Source: Pseudomonas monteilii NBRC 103158 = DSM 14164 (GTDB taxonomy: Bacteria; Pseudomonadota; Gammaproteobacteria; Pseudomonadales; Pseudomonadaceae). Taken from it: a stretch of 64,000 nucleotides of DNA. Made by a program: the position numbers and the translations under genes. Positions 1 through 9,484 of the stretch are shown in pieces; position 1 is the stretch's first letter, and each line of letters starts with the position of its first letter. The stretch is from NCBI RefSeq assembly GCF_000730605.1, contig NZ_BBIS01000012.1:124001-188000 (forward strand), given 5' to 3'. The notes beneath the pieces are model-generated. The model was not told the DNA's origin, did no database searches, and saw only the letters and a program-made list of their open reading frames with translations.

Positions 1-42
1 ATGCCAAACCAATAAGCAAAACCGCCCAGTTATGCATGATGC

Positions 43-708
43 TCACCGGCCTGCCAGTGGCTGGGTCAGCAGTTGGATGCGCTGGGCAATGGCCATGGCT
101 GGCGCATCCGGGCGGATCTTGCTCCAGCGTTTGCCCGCCACATCACCGGCAATCAACTGCGTCGAATGCTGCTCGGGGCTGGGCAGAAACTGGCCGATAC
201 GCCCGAGCACCAGGTCGACATTGGCCTTGTCACCGGTCAGGAACAACCAGTTCGGCCCATCCACCCCCTGTTTCTCGGCAAACGCCTTGAGCGCCTGCGG
301 GGTATCGTTCAGCGGGTCGCTGCTGATCGAGACGAAGGTCGCCTGGCTGGCCAGCTGCGGCCCCATGGCTTCGCGCACTTCACGCAGTTTGCGGGTGATC
401 AGCGGGCACGCGTCGGTGCAGTGGGTGAAGATCACGTTGAGCATCACCACCTTGTCCTTGAGCACATCGCTGTAAAAGCGCAGTTCGCGGCCGTTCTGGT
501 CCTTCAGCACGGTGTCGGTGAACCAGGCCTGGGCATCGCGGGTGCCGCCGCCGCTGGTCATCGCCTGGGGCGCCAGCTGTGGCGCTGGCGCTTGCGGCGC
601 ATGGCCCTCGTGGGCGAACGCCACCGAGGCGAGGATCCACAGGCAGCCGCCCAGTACCAGCCAGTCGAACGCGCGCATGCCAGCGCGACGGGAAGTGACA
701 GTGCTCAT
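43..708 (-). CDS. SCO1/SenC family copper-binding thioredoxin-fold protein (1)
   Basis: 221 aa. An N-terminal hydrophobic segment (about residues 14-32, ending in AHEGHA) looks like a signal or anchor, followed by a SCO thioredoxin fold. The copper motif CTDAC (in THCTDACP) is visible, with a likely ligand His in EQHST. SCO proteins deliver copper or act as thiol reductases for cuproenzymes in the periplasm. It is the last gene of the mnxG operon, and its start overlaps the preceding SCO gene by 4 bp (ATGA), so translational coupling is likely. Inference: it metallates the giant multicopper oxidase encoded upstream. The family call is firm; the partner is inferred from context. Confidence 0.9.
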   Translation of the reverse strand: MSTVTSRRAGMRAFDWLVLGGCLWILASVAFAHEGHAPQAPAPQLAPQAMTSGGGTRDAQAWFTDTVLKDQNGRELRFYSDVLKDKVVMLNVIFTHCTDACPLITRKLREVREAMGPQLASQATFVSISSDPLNDTPQALKAFAEKQGVDGPNWLFLTGDKANVDLVLGRIGQFLPSPEQHSTQLIAGDVAGKRWSKIRPDAPAMAIAQRIQLLTQPLAGR

Positions 709-1361
709 GGTTGCACCTCGTGATGGTCGGCGATGGCCGTGCTCTTGGCATGCACCCGGCGGGCGCTGAGGCGGTTGATTTCTTCGATCAGTACCGCCGG
801 GTCGGTGAAGCCGTAATAACGCGTCCAGTGCCCGCTACGCCCGTCACCGACCAGAATCAGCGGCGGATGCTGGCTGAGGTCGGCGCTGAAGCTGCCTAGG
901 CCCTTGAGGGTTTCGGTGATGGCGTACGGGGTGCCGGTCAGCCAGCTCCAGCCCGGCCCCTTCTGGAAGGCCTTGGCGTAATCTTGCAGGCGCTTGGCGT
1001 CGTCACGCTGCGGGTCCACACTGATCGACACCATGTGGATTTCCTCGCCTACACGGCCACCCAGTTGTTGCTGGACCTTGCCCATGATCGACGACACCAC
1101 CGGGCACACCGTGGTGCAGCTGGTGTAGATGAAGCCCATGACCACCAGGTGGTCGCCTACCAGGTCTTTCTCCAGCCGTACCGGCATGCCGTCCTGGTTC
1201 AGCAGCGAAACGTCGGCAAAGCGCACGCTGGTCTTTTCCTGGCTCGCCGCCGGAGGCTGCTCGGCATGGCCTTTGTGATCGTGTCCGGCGTGGGCCAGGG
1301 CCAGGTTGCTGGCCAGTGCCAGGCTCAGGGCCAACAGTGTGAAAGCATGCTGGTTGTTCAT
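705..1361 (-). CDS. SCO1/SenC family copper-binding thioredoxin-fold protein (2)
   Basis: 218 aa. The signal peptide ends near LALAHAGHDHKGHAE, a His-rich mature N-terminus that could bind copper. The thioredoxin-like domain carries CTTVC (YTSCTTVCP) and a downstream His in SQHPP. It is a divergent paralogue of the next SCO gene, not a recent duplicate, because the loops and termini differ. It overlaps the beta-propeller gene upstream by 4 bp and the second SCO gene downstream by 4 bp. Two SCO proteins next to one giant cuproenzyme suggest division of labour, for example copper insertion versus thiol reduction; that split is inference. Confidence 0.9.
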   Translation of the reverse strand: MNNQHAFTLLALSLALASNLALAHAGHDHKGHAEQPPAASQEKTSVRFADVSLLNQDGMPVRLEKDLVGDHLVVMGFIYTSCTTVCPVVSSIMGKVQQQLGGRVGEEIHMVSISVDPQRDDAKRLQDYAKAFQKGPGWSWLTGTPYAITETLKGLGSFSADLSQHPPLILVGDGRSGHWTRYYGFTDPAVLIEEINRLSARRVHAKSTAIADHHEVQP

Positions 1362-3334
1362 CGCACATTCCTCACATCAGTCTGGGAAGCGTTGGTCGCT
1401 GCAGCCGGCAGGACGCGCAGGCTGGTGTAGTTTTCTTCGGCAAACTTGCGCCCCAGCGAGGGCGACTGCACATGCAGGTACCAAGCGCCAGCCTCGGGCA
1501 GGTTCAGGGCCGCCTGGTACACGCCCTCGCCCACCTCCTGCAGTTGCAGGTTGCGTGGCATCGACGACGGTGCCAGGAAGTAGCGCAAGCTCAGGTCGTT
1601 CAGGCCCAAGCGTGGCTGGCCGTCGTCGCCGACGATGCGCACGCGCGCGTTAATGGCGCTGTGCTGCGACATCGGCTGGTCCAGGCCAATGAACTCGGCG
1701 TGCGCGCCCTTGCGCTTGCGGGTATTGGGGGCTTCGGCCACGTCGGTACTGAAGCAGTGGATGATTTGCGGCTGGTTGAGCAGGAAGGCCACGTCGAACT
1801 TGCCGGCGGCGGGCAACTTCACCGTCGAGCCGTACACCCCAGGCGCCACCTCACGCAGGCTGCGGTCGACGACGAGGGCGGCGCGGGCCTGGTGGCCACG
1901 GTTGTTGTAACCGGACATCGGCGCGTTCATGCCTTCGGCGTAGAAGTAGGTGGTGTTGTCCACCGGGTTGACCACGAACACCGAATTGTCGTCACGCGAT
2001 ACCGACAACCCCTGGGCCAGCGGCAGGTCACCGGCCTGGCGCGGCGCCGCCGGGCCGGCCTCGAAGCCCTGGACAATGGGCGAGCGCCCCTCACCGAGGC
2101 TGGACAGGTTGATCATGGTCACCTTAGGCGAAGCCAGGCCACGGACGTAGGCATAGCCCTTGGTGAAGGTGAGCTGGTACGGTTCGGCCGCCACCGGGAT
2201 GTGGTGGATCAGCTTGTCGGTACTGGCGTCGATCACCAGCGCCTGGTTTTCCAGGGTGTTGAGCACGATGCCGTAGCGGCCATCGCTGCTGAAGCGCATG
2301 GGGCCCAGGCCCTGCTCGGCCTTGACCGTATGGCGCAGCTGGTGGCTCCGGGCATCGAACACCCGCACGCTGCCCTCTTTGCCATCGACCACGTACACCG
2401 CCTGGGACAGCGCCGAATAGCTGACCGACAGCGGGTGCGGGCCCACCTTGATGGTTGTAGCCAGGCGCATTTGCGGGATATCGATCACGCTCAGGGTGCC
2501 ACTGTCACGGTTGCTGACATAGGCAAAGCGCGAGTCGGCGCTGAAGGCGATTTCATGGTGCCCGGTGCCGGTGTTGAAGCTTTTCAGGGTGGTGCGCCCC
2601 GGTACGTCGATCACCGTAACCCCACCCTTGGCCGGGTCACGGCTGTTGTTGCCCACCCACAGCCGGTGCTGATCGGGTTGCAGGGCCACACGCAACGGCT
2701 GGTCGCCAGCGTCCAGGTCGGCCACGCGGGTAAAGGTCTCGGTATCGATCACCGCCACCTTGCCGCGCTCGGGGATCGACACGAATACCTGCTTATCGTC
2801 GCTGGTGGCCGCCCAGTCCATGGGCCGCCCGGGCAGGTCGATGCGCGCCATGGTGCTGGTCACGCCGCCTACCGAGACGGTGGGGTCGATCACCGTCAGG
2901 CTGGCGTCGTTGTTCAGCATCAACAGGAAGTAGCTGTTCAGGTCGAGCAGCGGTCGGGCACCGATGCTGCTCTTGAGAAACAACGCAACCCGCGCTTTGC
3001 AGCTCTGGTCACGGTCGCCCACCGGGGCCGACTGCGCCGGGTCGATCCACGCCCCCGGCGCCATACCCGATAGCGGCTGGCCACTGGTCTGGTCGCTGAG
3101 TTTGAAGCGGATGTTGGCGAAGCCGCCTTCCTTCAGCTCGCCCCCGGCCAGCGGCCGGGCCTCGAACTCCACGGTTACGCCATCTCGAATGAGCCGGTGC
3201 GGGGCCTGCGGTTCGGCAGTCTCCTGCAACAGCTCGCGGGGATCGCACCAGAGCTTTTCATACGCCACACCCAGGCCGATCAGCGCCACGCCCAGCACTA
3301 CCCCCAAGTAAGCAGGGCGAGTCTTCTTGTTCAT
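1358..3334 (-). CDS. Membrane-anchored YVTN/cytochrome d1-like beta-propeller protein
   Basis: 658 aa. A single N-terminal hydrophobic anchor lies at about residues 8-25. The central part (about 120-430) carries repeated propeller blades such as GKVAVIDTETFT, GTLSVIDIPQMR and YAYVRGLASP, typical of the YVTN/YncE and cytochrome d1-type folds. The C-terminal third is Ig-like or unassigned. No haem-binding CXXCH motif was seen. Start: ATG with a GGAAGGGGAG element upstream. It lies 18 nt after mnxG and overlaps the first SCO gene, so it belongs to the same transcript. Its role beside a manganese oxidase is unknown; a periplasmic scaffold or electron-transfer accessory role is speculation. Confidence 0.8.
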   Translation of the reverse strand: MNKKTRPAYLGVVLGVALIGLGVAYEKLWCDPRELLQETAEPQAPHRLIRDGVTVEFEARPLAGGELKEGGFANIRFKLSDQTSGQPLSGMAPGAWIDPAQSAPVGDRDQSCKARVALFLKSSIGARPLLDLNSYFLLMLNNDASLTVIDPTVSVGGVTSTMARIDLPGRPMDWAATSDDKQVFVSIPERGKVAVIDTETFTRVADLDAGDQPLRVALQPDQHRLWVGNNSRDPAKGGVTVIDVPGRTTLKSFNTGTGHHEIAFSADSRFAYVSNRDSGTLSVIDIPQMRLATTIKVGPHPLSVSYSALSQAVYVVDGKEGSVRVFDARSHQLRHTVKAEQGLGPMRFSSDGRYGIVLNTLENQALVIDASTDKLIHHIPVAAEPYQLTFTKGYAYVRGLASPKVTMINLSSLGEGRSPIVQGFEAGPAAPRQAGDLPLAQGLSVSRDDNSVFVVNPVDNTTYFYAEGMNAPMSGYNNRGHQARAALVVDRSLREVAPGVYGSTVKLPAAGKFDVAFLLNQPQIIHCFSTDVAEAPNTRKRKGAHAEFIGLDQPMSQHSAINARVRIVGDDGQPRLGLNDLSLRYFLAPSSMPRNLQLQEVGEGVYQAALNLPEAGAWYLHVQSPSLGRKFAEENYTSLRVLPAAATNASQTDVRNVR

Positions 3335-3352
3335 GCTCGCGCTCCCCTTCCG

Positions 3353-6300
3353 TCACTGCGCCGGGGCCGTTGCCGGCGGCGCTTCGTTGGTCACCCGCAA
3401 AATCCCCCACAACCCCGAGAGGTTGCCGTAGGCGGCGTAGTCGCGGAACAGGTAATCACCCGCCACCGCGTTGGCACCGCCGGCACTGGGCAGCATGAAG
3501 CTGAAGTGTGCCGCTGGCAGTACGCTTTCCTGGGCGCCGATGTACATGGCCATCGGGTTGTAGCCGAAGCGCACCGAGCCGATGCCGGGCAGGCTCATCG
3601 GGTAGCCCTCCGCGTCGCTCTTCTCGGCCTGGTAGTTGTGCAGCGGCCACAGGTGCCCATCGAGCTGGTAGGTGATGCCGCGGCTGCCACCGCTGGGCAT
3701 CAGCACATGGCTGCGCACAGGCTGGCCGGGCTTGGCATACAGCACCGGGGTTTGCGGGTCACCGCCGACCAGGGCGTTGCTGTAGGCCATGTGCGCGTTG
3801 GGCACATCGGCAAAGCCGAAGCCGTCGGCATGGCCGAAGGGTGCATCCGGTGCCAGGCCAAAGCGCAGCCACAGCGGTTCGGTCTTGTAGTTCATGGCCA
3901 TGTTGCCGTTGTCTTTCGGGTCGCCCGGCACGCCATTGCCTTCGGTGGCGATACCTTCGACCGGACGGCCGTCAGCCCAACGCATGTTCATCGAACGCTG
4001 CCACACCGTGACCAGGTCGCGGTAGTCGGGCTGGCCGGTGACCTTGACCGTGGCCTGGGCCCGGCTGGCGGTGTCCTCGGTCCAGGTTGCGGTTTGCGGC
4101 AAGATACTCATGGCGCCCACCAGGCCTTTCTGCGGCTGCTTGATGAAGTCTGACGGCGCCAGGTTCAGGCCACCGAACTCGATGGCGGTGGTGTTGATGT
4201 TGTCTACCGTGCGGCCCAGTTGCAGCACCGGCTTGCCTTCGCGCTCCAGGTGCCCGGCGTAGTACTGGTACACCCGGCTTGGGTAGGCCCCACTGTTGCC
4301 CGCCCGGGGTGGCACGGTTTGCACCGGGTTGGCGCCCACGTTGGTACCGTCGGACTTGGTGATGTCGTAGGCCAGCAACTGGGCATGCAGGCCCACATGG
4401 CTGGACGGCCGCATCAGGTTGTTGTTAAAGGCGGTGGAGCCTTCGCTGTCGAAGCGGTCACGCTTGACCACGTTCTGCATCACGGCAGTACTGGGCAGGT
4501 CTGGCATGACCGACGGCAGGCGGTTCTCCAGGGTAATGCTGATGCAGTCCCCGGCATTGGCGCGCAGCACCAGCGGCTCCACCGGCACACCAGCCTTGAG
4601 CTTGCCGGTGGTGGCGTCCAGGTCAGCCTTGCGCACGTACAGCACGGCGGTCGGGTCATGCAGCGGTGCGCTGTGGCCGCCGACGGTGAAGGTGGTGCCG
4701 TCCTCTTCGTCCACCACCGTGACCTGCGGGATGCTGGCCATGCGGCTGTTGAACACCAGGGTGCCGCCATTGGCCTTCAGTGGCCCGCCGACATGCTGGC
4801 CCGCGCCGGCCGGGTCGTTGATGCTGACACCGTTGCGGTTTTCGAGAATGTCGTTGGCCAGCGCCGCGACAATCTCGTAGCTGCGTTTGACCGTGGTGCG
4901 GGTACCGATGCCGTTGGGGTTGGCTGTGGTTTTCGGGCAAATGCCGTCAAAGTTCACGGTATTGCGCATGGCCACCGGCTGGGTGTTGTTCGGCAGCGGG
5001 AACAGGTCGGCGCGTTGAGCGGTGTAGTTGCGCATCACCCCCCAGATACCGTTCCAGTAGCCTTCCAGGGCGGCGTCCATGGAGTACAGGTAATCACCAT
5101 TGGTAGCGGCGGAACTGGAAATCATCGACACCGGTGCCATGAAGCCCATCTGTTCGGAGATACCGATCATCTGCGAGGCCTTCCAGCCCGAGTTGGAACT
5201 GTTACCGAAGCCCGAGCCATTCTGCAGCCACTTCACGCCGTGCAGGGTGACGTTGTGCTCCTCTTCATGGCCACCGGCGTGCAGGCGCAGGCGCACGTTG
5301 TCGCCAGAGTAGGTGCGCAGCATGGGCGTGAACGGGTCGCCCGGCTCGCTGCCGGCCTTGTTGATGTTCGGTGGGAACAGCGTGGTCCCGCCGGTTGGGC
5401 CAACGGCCGAGGTGATCGCCGACGGCGCCATGTTCATGGCCGGGATCGCACGGTCGGTACGGCTTTGCAAGGCGTAGCTCAGGTCGCCGGCCAGGCCATC
5501 CGCCTGCATGCCGCGTTTGCCGTCGGGGCCGACCTTGTTAGGGTCGAACACGCGCAGGGCCAGCGGCTCGTTGCGGTAGTTGACGACGAACATGCCCGGG
5601 TCATCCACCGAAATCGCCTGTGGGCAAGGCCGGCTAGGGCAACCAGGGGCCAGGCCACCGCGCGATTCGACCACCGACTCCAGCAGGTTGGATGCCTTCT
5701 GCCGGACTGGCGGGTTGATGGCATAGCGGAAGCTGTCGGCCGTGGCCGGGTAGGACTGGCCATTGGGGATGCCGTCCGGGCCTGCGCCCACATACACACC
5801 GGCTTCATAGGCATGCTGGAAGTCGCTGTACTCCAGGAAGAACTCACGGTAGCTGTCGTTCTTGCCGTCGCCGTCGTGGTCGCCGGTCTTGATCACCGCC
5901 TGCCACGAAGTCGGCCCGCCGTCCTGGCGTGTGGCCGGGTTGTACAGTTGTTCGCCGGTTTCGGCATGATACCAAGTGGAACCAGCAGGCTCGGCCAACA
6001 CGGTGGCGTACAGCCCGAGCTGCTGGTGGGTCGATGGGCCGAGGTGGTCGTGGGTAAAGATGGTGCCCAGGCCACGGTCGACGTTGTTCACGTTTACCAG
6101 CGGGTCGGCAAACCAGCGCTGCATGGCCGTGCGCGCGCCCAGCCAGTCAGCCCGGCCAAAGCGGCCGAAGTACGGGTGCTGCTTGGCTTTCGGGCAGGCA
6201 GCAGTGCCGTCGCGGCTGTCGCCTTCGGTGCAGCCGTTGTAGGCACGAATGGCATGCACACGTTCTACCACGCTGCCGGGCGAGAGAATGCCGTCTTCGT

Positions 6301-9208
6301 AGTTCCAGCCGTTCGCCGAGCCGTCAGCGGCGGTCAGGTCCCACTTGGGCAGGTGAATGTGCTGGCCGATCACGTCGGTGGGAGTACGCACCTGGTAGTC
6401 GTCCATTTCGTAGTACGACGGGATCAGGTTGGTGTGGGTGTACATGGTGCAGTCAAACGTGTTCATGCGCATCACCAGCGGCTCTGGCGGGCGCTGCTTG
6501 GTGATCACCGGCCAGGCGTCTTCCCACAGCGCCAGAATGCGCGCCTGCGGGAAGTGGTAGCCAACCTTGTTGTACACCGCGTCGAACTGGATGTTGGCGC
6601 CTTTGTAGATGCGCGGGCGGTCGGCGGTGAAGGTGGACGAACCCCGGAAGTTCATGCCGGTGAGGCTCTCGCCGCTGACGTACTCGCCTACCCCCGAGGT
6701 TTGGGTCAGGCGCTTGCCGCGGTCATCCATGCAAGGCTCGTAGAACGGCGCACCGGCCGTGGGCAAGGCACCGTTGGTGCGGAACGCCTTGGCAACGGGT
6801 TGGCTGCCGGGCACCAGGGCAAAGCTTGGGTGCTCGGCCTTGGCGTGGAACTGCATGGCGGCCTGCTCGACATCGGTGCCTTCTTCAGGCAGGTAGATGG
6901 GCTTGGCCTTACGCACCACCTTGGAGAAGTCCAGCTTGGTGGTGGTGGTCACCGCTTCGCCGCCTGCAGACACGCCGTCTAGCGCGTGCCGGCCCAGGCC
7001 GCCATCCCAGCCATCGACCTGGTTGGGGTCCAGGTTTGCCCAAAGGGCTTTGCCGCTGTCTTTCAGTTGCCGGGCCAGGGCCGGGTCGAGCATGTCCAGT
7101 GGCGGGGTTGGCGGGCGGTTGCCCACGCTGCTTTCCATGCCGCCGATCCAGAACGGGTAGCCTGGGTTTTTCAGGGTGCCATCGGCGTTGCGGTTGGCAT
7201 CGGTGCGGTCGACCAGTGCCAGCGAACCAACTGCCTTGCGCGCTGGCGTTTCGTTGGCGTGATCGTCGTCGTCCTCTTCTTCGTCGTCATCGTCATTGGC
7301 AGCGACCAGTTCTTCGGACAGCTTGGGCACCACCACCACCTTGCCCGGCATCGGCGCCATGGCCTTGCCAGGCAGCGGCACGATGGCAGGAATCGGCGTA
7401 CCGGCAACGATCTCGCCATCAGGCAATGCCCGAGCACCAACGGCTGGCTTGCCGCTGCGCAGGGCGAACGGCGTGCTGTGGAAGCCATTTTCGCCCTGCC
7501 CGCTCACTTCCAGCCGGGTGCCTTCTTCGAACACGTCATGTACCCGCCACATGGCCCACATGCCTTGGGCGAAGTGCGGGTAGAAGTGGCAGTGGTAAAT
7601 CGCATCGCCCGCCACGCGGTTGCGGTTGCCCGAGCCACCGTTGGCGATTTCGTAGGTGTAGCCGATGCCAGGGCCGATGCCTTGGGCGTCGATGTAGTCG
7701 GAGTTGTCGTCGTTGGGGTTGAACAGCCACTGGTGGCCATGCAGGTGGAAGATGTGCTGTTCGTGGCCATTGTGAGTGTTGCGGAACTTGGTGAAGTCGC
7801 CAATGTAGCTGTGGTGCACGTTGGCAGGTTCTGCCGGGTACAGGGCCATGTTGGCCTTGACCCCCACGGCGCTGGCCGGCGGCGTTTCGCCTGGGCGAAT
7901 GTTTTCCAGGCCGACGTTGGCTGGCACGTCCACCAGGGTGCCGATATCACCCACGGTGTGCGCGCTGAGGAAGAATTCCTCGTAGGCGCACGAAAGGCAG
8001 TCATGCATCGGCCCCACACCCAGGCGGTTGGCAACCACTTCGGCGCCCATACCGCCAGAGCCGTAGTTGATCATGAACGAATCGCGGGTTGGTTCCAGCA
8101 CATGGCCCATCACCGGGTCCGCCCAGTAGCCCGGGAAGGCCTGGGTGGCAGCCACCTCATCGGCAAACTGCGAAGCGAAATCGCGGAACGCTTCCAGACG
8201 GTTGGGCAAGGCGGGGTTGCGTTTGTTGACGCTTTCCAGCGGGTAGGTCGAACGCGGGAAGCTGCCATCGGGGTTCGGCCCCATGACGATGGCGTCGGTT
8301 TCACTGTTGAGAATTTCATTGCCGTCGACCATGGCAATGATCGGCTTGCCGGCCTTGCCCTCGGTGAGCCACGGTTCGGCCTGCGGGTAGCGGGCCTGGT
8401 AATCGATCACCGGCTGGCCGGTGGCGGTACGGCCGGTGGTAGCCAGGCGCATTTCTTCTTCGGTCAGGGTGTTGCGGTAGGTTCGCCCACCTTTGGGTAC
8501 AACCACCACCTGGCCGAACAGGCCGTTGGCAACGTTACCCGCCCCGCCCTGGCCACCAAAGGTCGCACCCTGGCTGGTGGCCGCAAAGGCCCCCTCGCGC
8601 TCGGCGTACAGGGTGTAGCTGCGGGTGTTGCCGGGCGACACCAGGAAGTTGCCATTGCGGCCCGTGTTGGCGGCGATGTCGCCAATGCTGTTGACCGCCT
8701 GCATGCCGTTCACCTGGAAGCCGACATGCCGGTCATTGACTTGCTCGTCGGCAACGAAATGTTCACCACCTTCGTTTTCGACCTCGGTTTCCGGGCCTTC
8801 CTCCTCGCCTTCGACCTCATTTTCTTCGGGGTCGATACCGTGTTTGTTGGGGTTGGCCTGGTACGCCAGCAGGTTGGTCAGGTTGACCGTGAGGCAGTCA
8901 CCAGCGGCCACCCGCAGCACGATCGGCCTTGGGCGCTTGTCCGGGCGCAAGGTGACCTTGCCCGGGACAGCGGCCCCGCCCTTGCTAAGGGGGACCTGCT
9001 TGTCGTCCACCACATCTTCACGAAGGGCGAACATCATGCCGTTGGCGTTTTGCGCGCCAAGGCGGTTGAACATCAGTGGCTGGTCCAGCGCCACCACGTT
9101 GGCAACCAAGGTGCGCTGGCACTGCACGGCCGCCTCGCTGGTCGTTTGCCAGCCGAGCAGGGCCAGAACGAGTGATGACAGAAGGGGGCCTTTGCGTGGC
9201 GTGGGCAT
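3353..9208 (-). CDS. mnxG: Giant multicopper oxidase, MnxG-type manganese oxidase
   Basis: 1951 aa from the ATG at 9208, which has a GGAGGTG Shine-Dalgarno 6 nt upstream; a GTG six codons earlier lacks one. A signal peptide is followed by several cupredoxin domains. Copper-ligand clusters are visible: HGHQWLF (about residue 486), HCHFYPHFAQGMW (about 540), HIHLPKW (about 951), HDHLGPSTH (about 1053) and C-terminal DGHLWPLHNY (about 1850). Two acidic tracts occur, Glu-rich near 130-150 and an Asp/Glu run near 637-652. Size and motifs match MnxG of P. putida GB-1, which oxidises Mn(II) to Mn oxides. Substrate is inferred from this family resemblance. First gene of a four-gene operon. Confidence 0.88.
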   Translation of the reverse strand: MPTPRKGPLLSSLVLALLGWQTTSEAAVQCQRTLVANVVALDQPLMFNRLGAQNANGMMFALREDVVDDKQVPLSKGGAAVPGKVTLRPDKRPRPIVLRVAAGDCLTVNLTNLLAYQANPNKHGIDPEENEVEGEEEGPETEVENEGGEHFVADEQVNDRHVGFQVNGMQAVNSIGDIAANTGRNGNFLVSPGNTRSYTLYAEREGAFAATSQGATFGGQGGAGNVANGLFGQVVVVPKGGRTYRNTLTEEEMRLATTGRTATGQPVIDYQARYPQAEPWLTEGKAGKPIIAMVDGNEILNSETDAIVMGPNPDGSFPRSTYPLESVNKRNPALPNRLEAFRDFASQFADEVAATQAFPGYWADPVMGHVLEPTRDSFMINYGSGGMGAEVVANRLGVGPMHDCLSCAYEEFFLSAHTVGDIGTLVDVPANVGLENIRPGETPPASAVGVKANMALYPAEPANVHHSYIGDFTKFRNTHNGHEQHIFHLHGHQWLFNPNDDNSDYIDAQGIGPGIGYTYEIANGGSGNRNRVAGDAIYHCHFYPHFAQGMWAMWRVHDVFEEGTRLEVSGQGENGFHSTPFALRSGKPAVGARALPDGEIVAGTPIPAIVPLPGKAMAPMPGKVVVVPKLSEELVAANDDDDEEEDDDDHANETPARKAVGSLALVDRTDANRNADGTLKNPGYPFWIGGMESSVGNRPPTPPLDMLDPALARQLKDSGKALWANLDPNQVDGWDGGLGRHALDGVSAGGEAVTTTTKLDFSKVVRKAKPIYLPEEGTDVEQAAMQFHAKAEHPSFALVPGSQPVAKAFRTNGALPTAGAPFYEPCMDDRGKRLTQTSGVGEYVSGESLTGMNFRGSSTFTADRPRIYKGANIQFDAVYNKVGYHFPQARILALWEDAWPVITKQRPPEPLVMRMNTFDCTMYTHTNLIPSYYEMDDYQVRTPTDVIGQHIHLPKWDLTAADGSANGWNYEDGILSPGSVVERVHAIRAYNGCTEGDSRDGTAACPKAKQHPYFGRFGRADWLGARTAMQRWFADPLVNVNNVDRGLGTIFTHDHLGPSTHQQLGLYATVLAEPAGSTWYHAETGEQLYNPATRQDGGPTSWQAVIKTGDHDGDGKNDSYREFFLEYSDFQHAYEAGVYVGAGPDGIPNGQSYPATADSFRYAINPPVRQKASNLLESVVESRGGLAPGCPSRPCPQAISVDDPGMFVVNYRNEPLALRVFDPNKVGPDGKRGMQADGLAGDLSYALQSRTDRAIPAMNMAPSAITSAVGPTGGTTLFPPNINKAGSEPGDPFTPMLRTYSGDNVRLRLHAGGHEEEHNVTLHGVKWLQNGSGFGNSSNSGWKASQMIGISEQMGFMAPVSMISSSAATNGDYLYSMDAALEGYWNGIWGVMRNYTAQRADLFPLPNNTQPVAMRNTVNFDGICPKTTANPNGIGTRTTVKRSYEIVAALANDILENRNGVSINDPAGAGQHVGGPLKANGGTLVFNSRMASIPQVTVVDEEDGTTFTVGGHSAPLHDPTAVLYVRKADLDATTGKLKAGVPVEPLVLRANAGDCISITLENRLPSVMPDLPSTAVMQNVVKRDRFDSEGSTAFNNNLMRPSSHVGLHAQLLAYDITKSDGTNVGANPVQTVPPRAGNSGAYPSRVYQYYAGHLEREGKPVLQLGRTVDNINTTAIEFGGLNLAPSDFIKQPQKGLVGAMSILPQTATWTEDTASRAQATVKVTGQPDYRDLVTVWQRSMNMRWADGRPVEGIATEGNGVPGDPKDNGNMAMNYKTEPLWLRFGLAPDAPFGHADGFGFADVPNAHMAYSNALVGGDPQTPVLYAKPGQPVRSHVLMPSGGSRGITYQLDGHLWPLHNYQAEKSDAEGYPMSLPGIGSVRFGYNPMAMYIGAQESVLPAAHFSFMLPSAGGANAVAGDYLFRDYAAYGNLSGLWGILRVTNEAPPATAPAQ

Positions 9209-9247
9209 GCTGCACCTCCGGGACACGGGGACTCTGCGGAGGTGTGG

Positions 9248-9263
9248 AGCAAGGTGTGTGCCA
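9248..9263 (-). promoter_or_regulatory. Sigma-54 (RpoN) promoter of mnxG
   Basis: The minus strand reads TGGCACACACCTTGCT, matching the RpoN consensus TGGCACG-N4-TTGCW with the invariant GG (-24) and GC (-12) at correct spacing. The predicted start is near 9238, giving a leader of about 30 nt that contains the mnxG GGAGG. This fits the known control of mnxG in P. putida GB-1 by the sigma-54 activator MnxR. The promoter itself is read directly from sequence; its activity is inferred. Confidence 0.8.
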
Positions 9264-9290
9264 GAAGAATATTTATATTCTTTTCAGTTA

Positions 9291-9304
9291 GTTACGGTAG
9301 CAAC
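9291..9304. promoter_or_regulatory. Candidate activator site upstream of the mnxG promoter
   Basis: An imperfect palindrome GTTAC-GGTA-GCAAC lies about 35 bp upstream of the -24 element. A second inverted repeat, CCCCC-GAAGT-GGGGG, lies at 9339-9353. Either could be an enhancer-binding-protein site, but no consensus is available here to choose. Confidence 0.3.
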
Positions 9305-9484
9305 CGAAACAGATTGGGGAGGATCACCCGGCAGCATTCCCCCGAAGTGGGGGTACCTCGCTGGATTTCTTGAAGACGACGTGATCACTGTGGGAACGGG
9401 CATGCCCGAATTCCCAAACCGCCGCACCTTCGACCAGGAGATGCTTAACCCGCTCTCTATCTCTGCGCCACAGGTAGTCCCCGC

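Noticed and set aside
4220..6982. 920-codon open frame on the plus strand inside mnxG
   Set aside because: It mirrors the third-position GC pattern of mnxG on the other strand, and the product is Val/His/Arg-rich with no domain; mnxG is clearly real.
6986..9175. 729-codon plus-strand frame opposite mnxG
   Set aside because: Antisense shadow of the same oxidase, without a ribosome site or recognisable fold.
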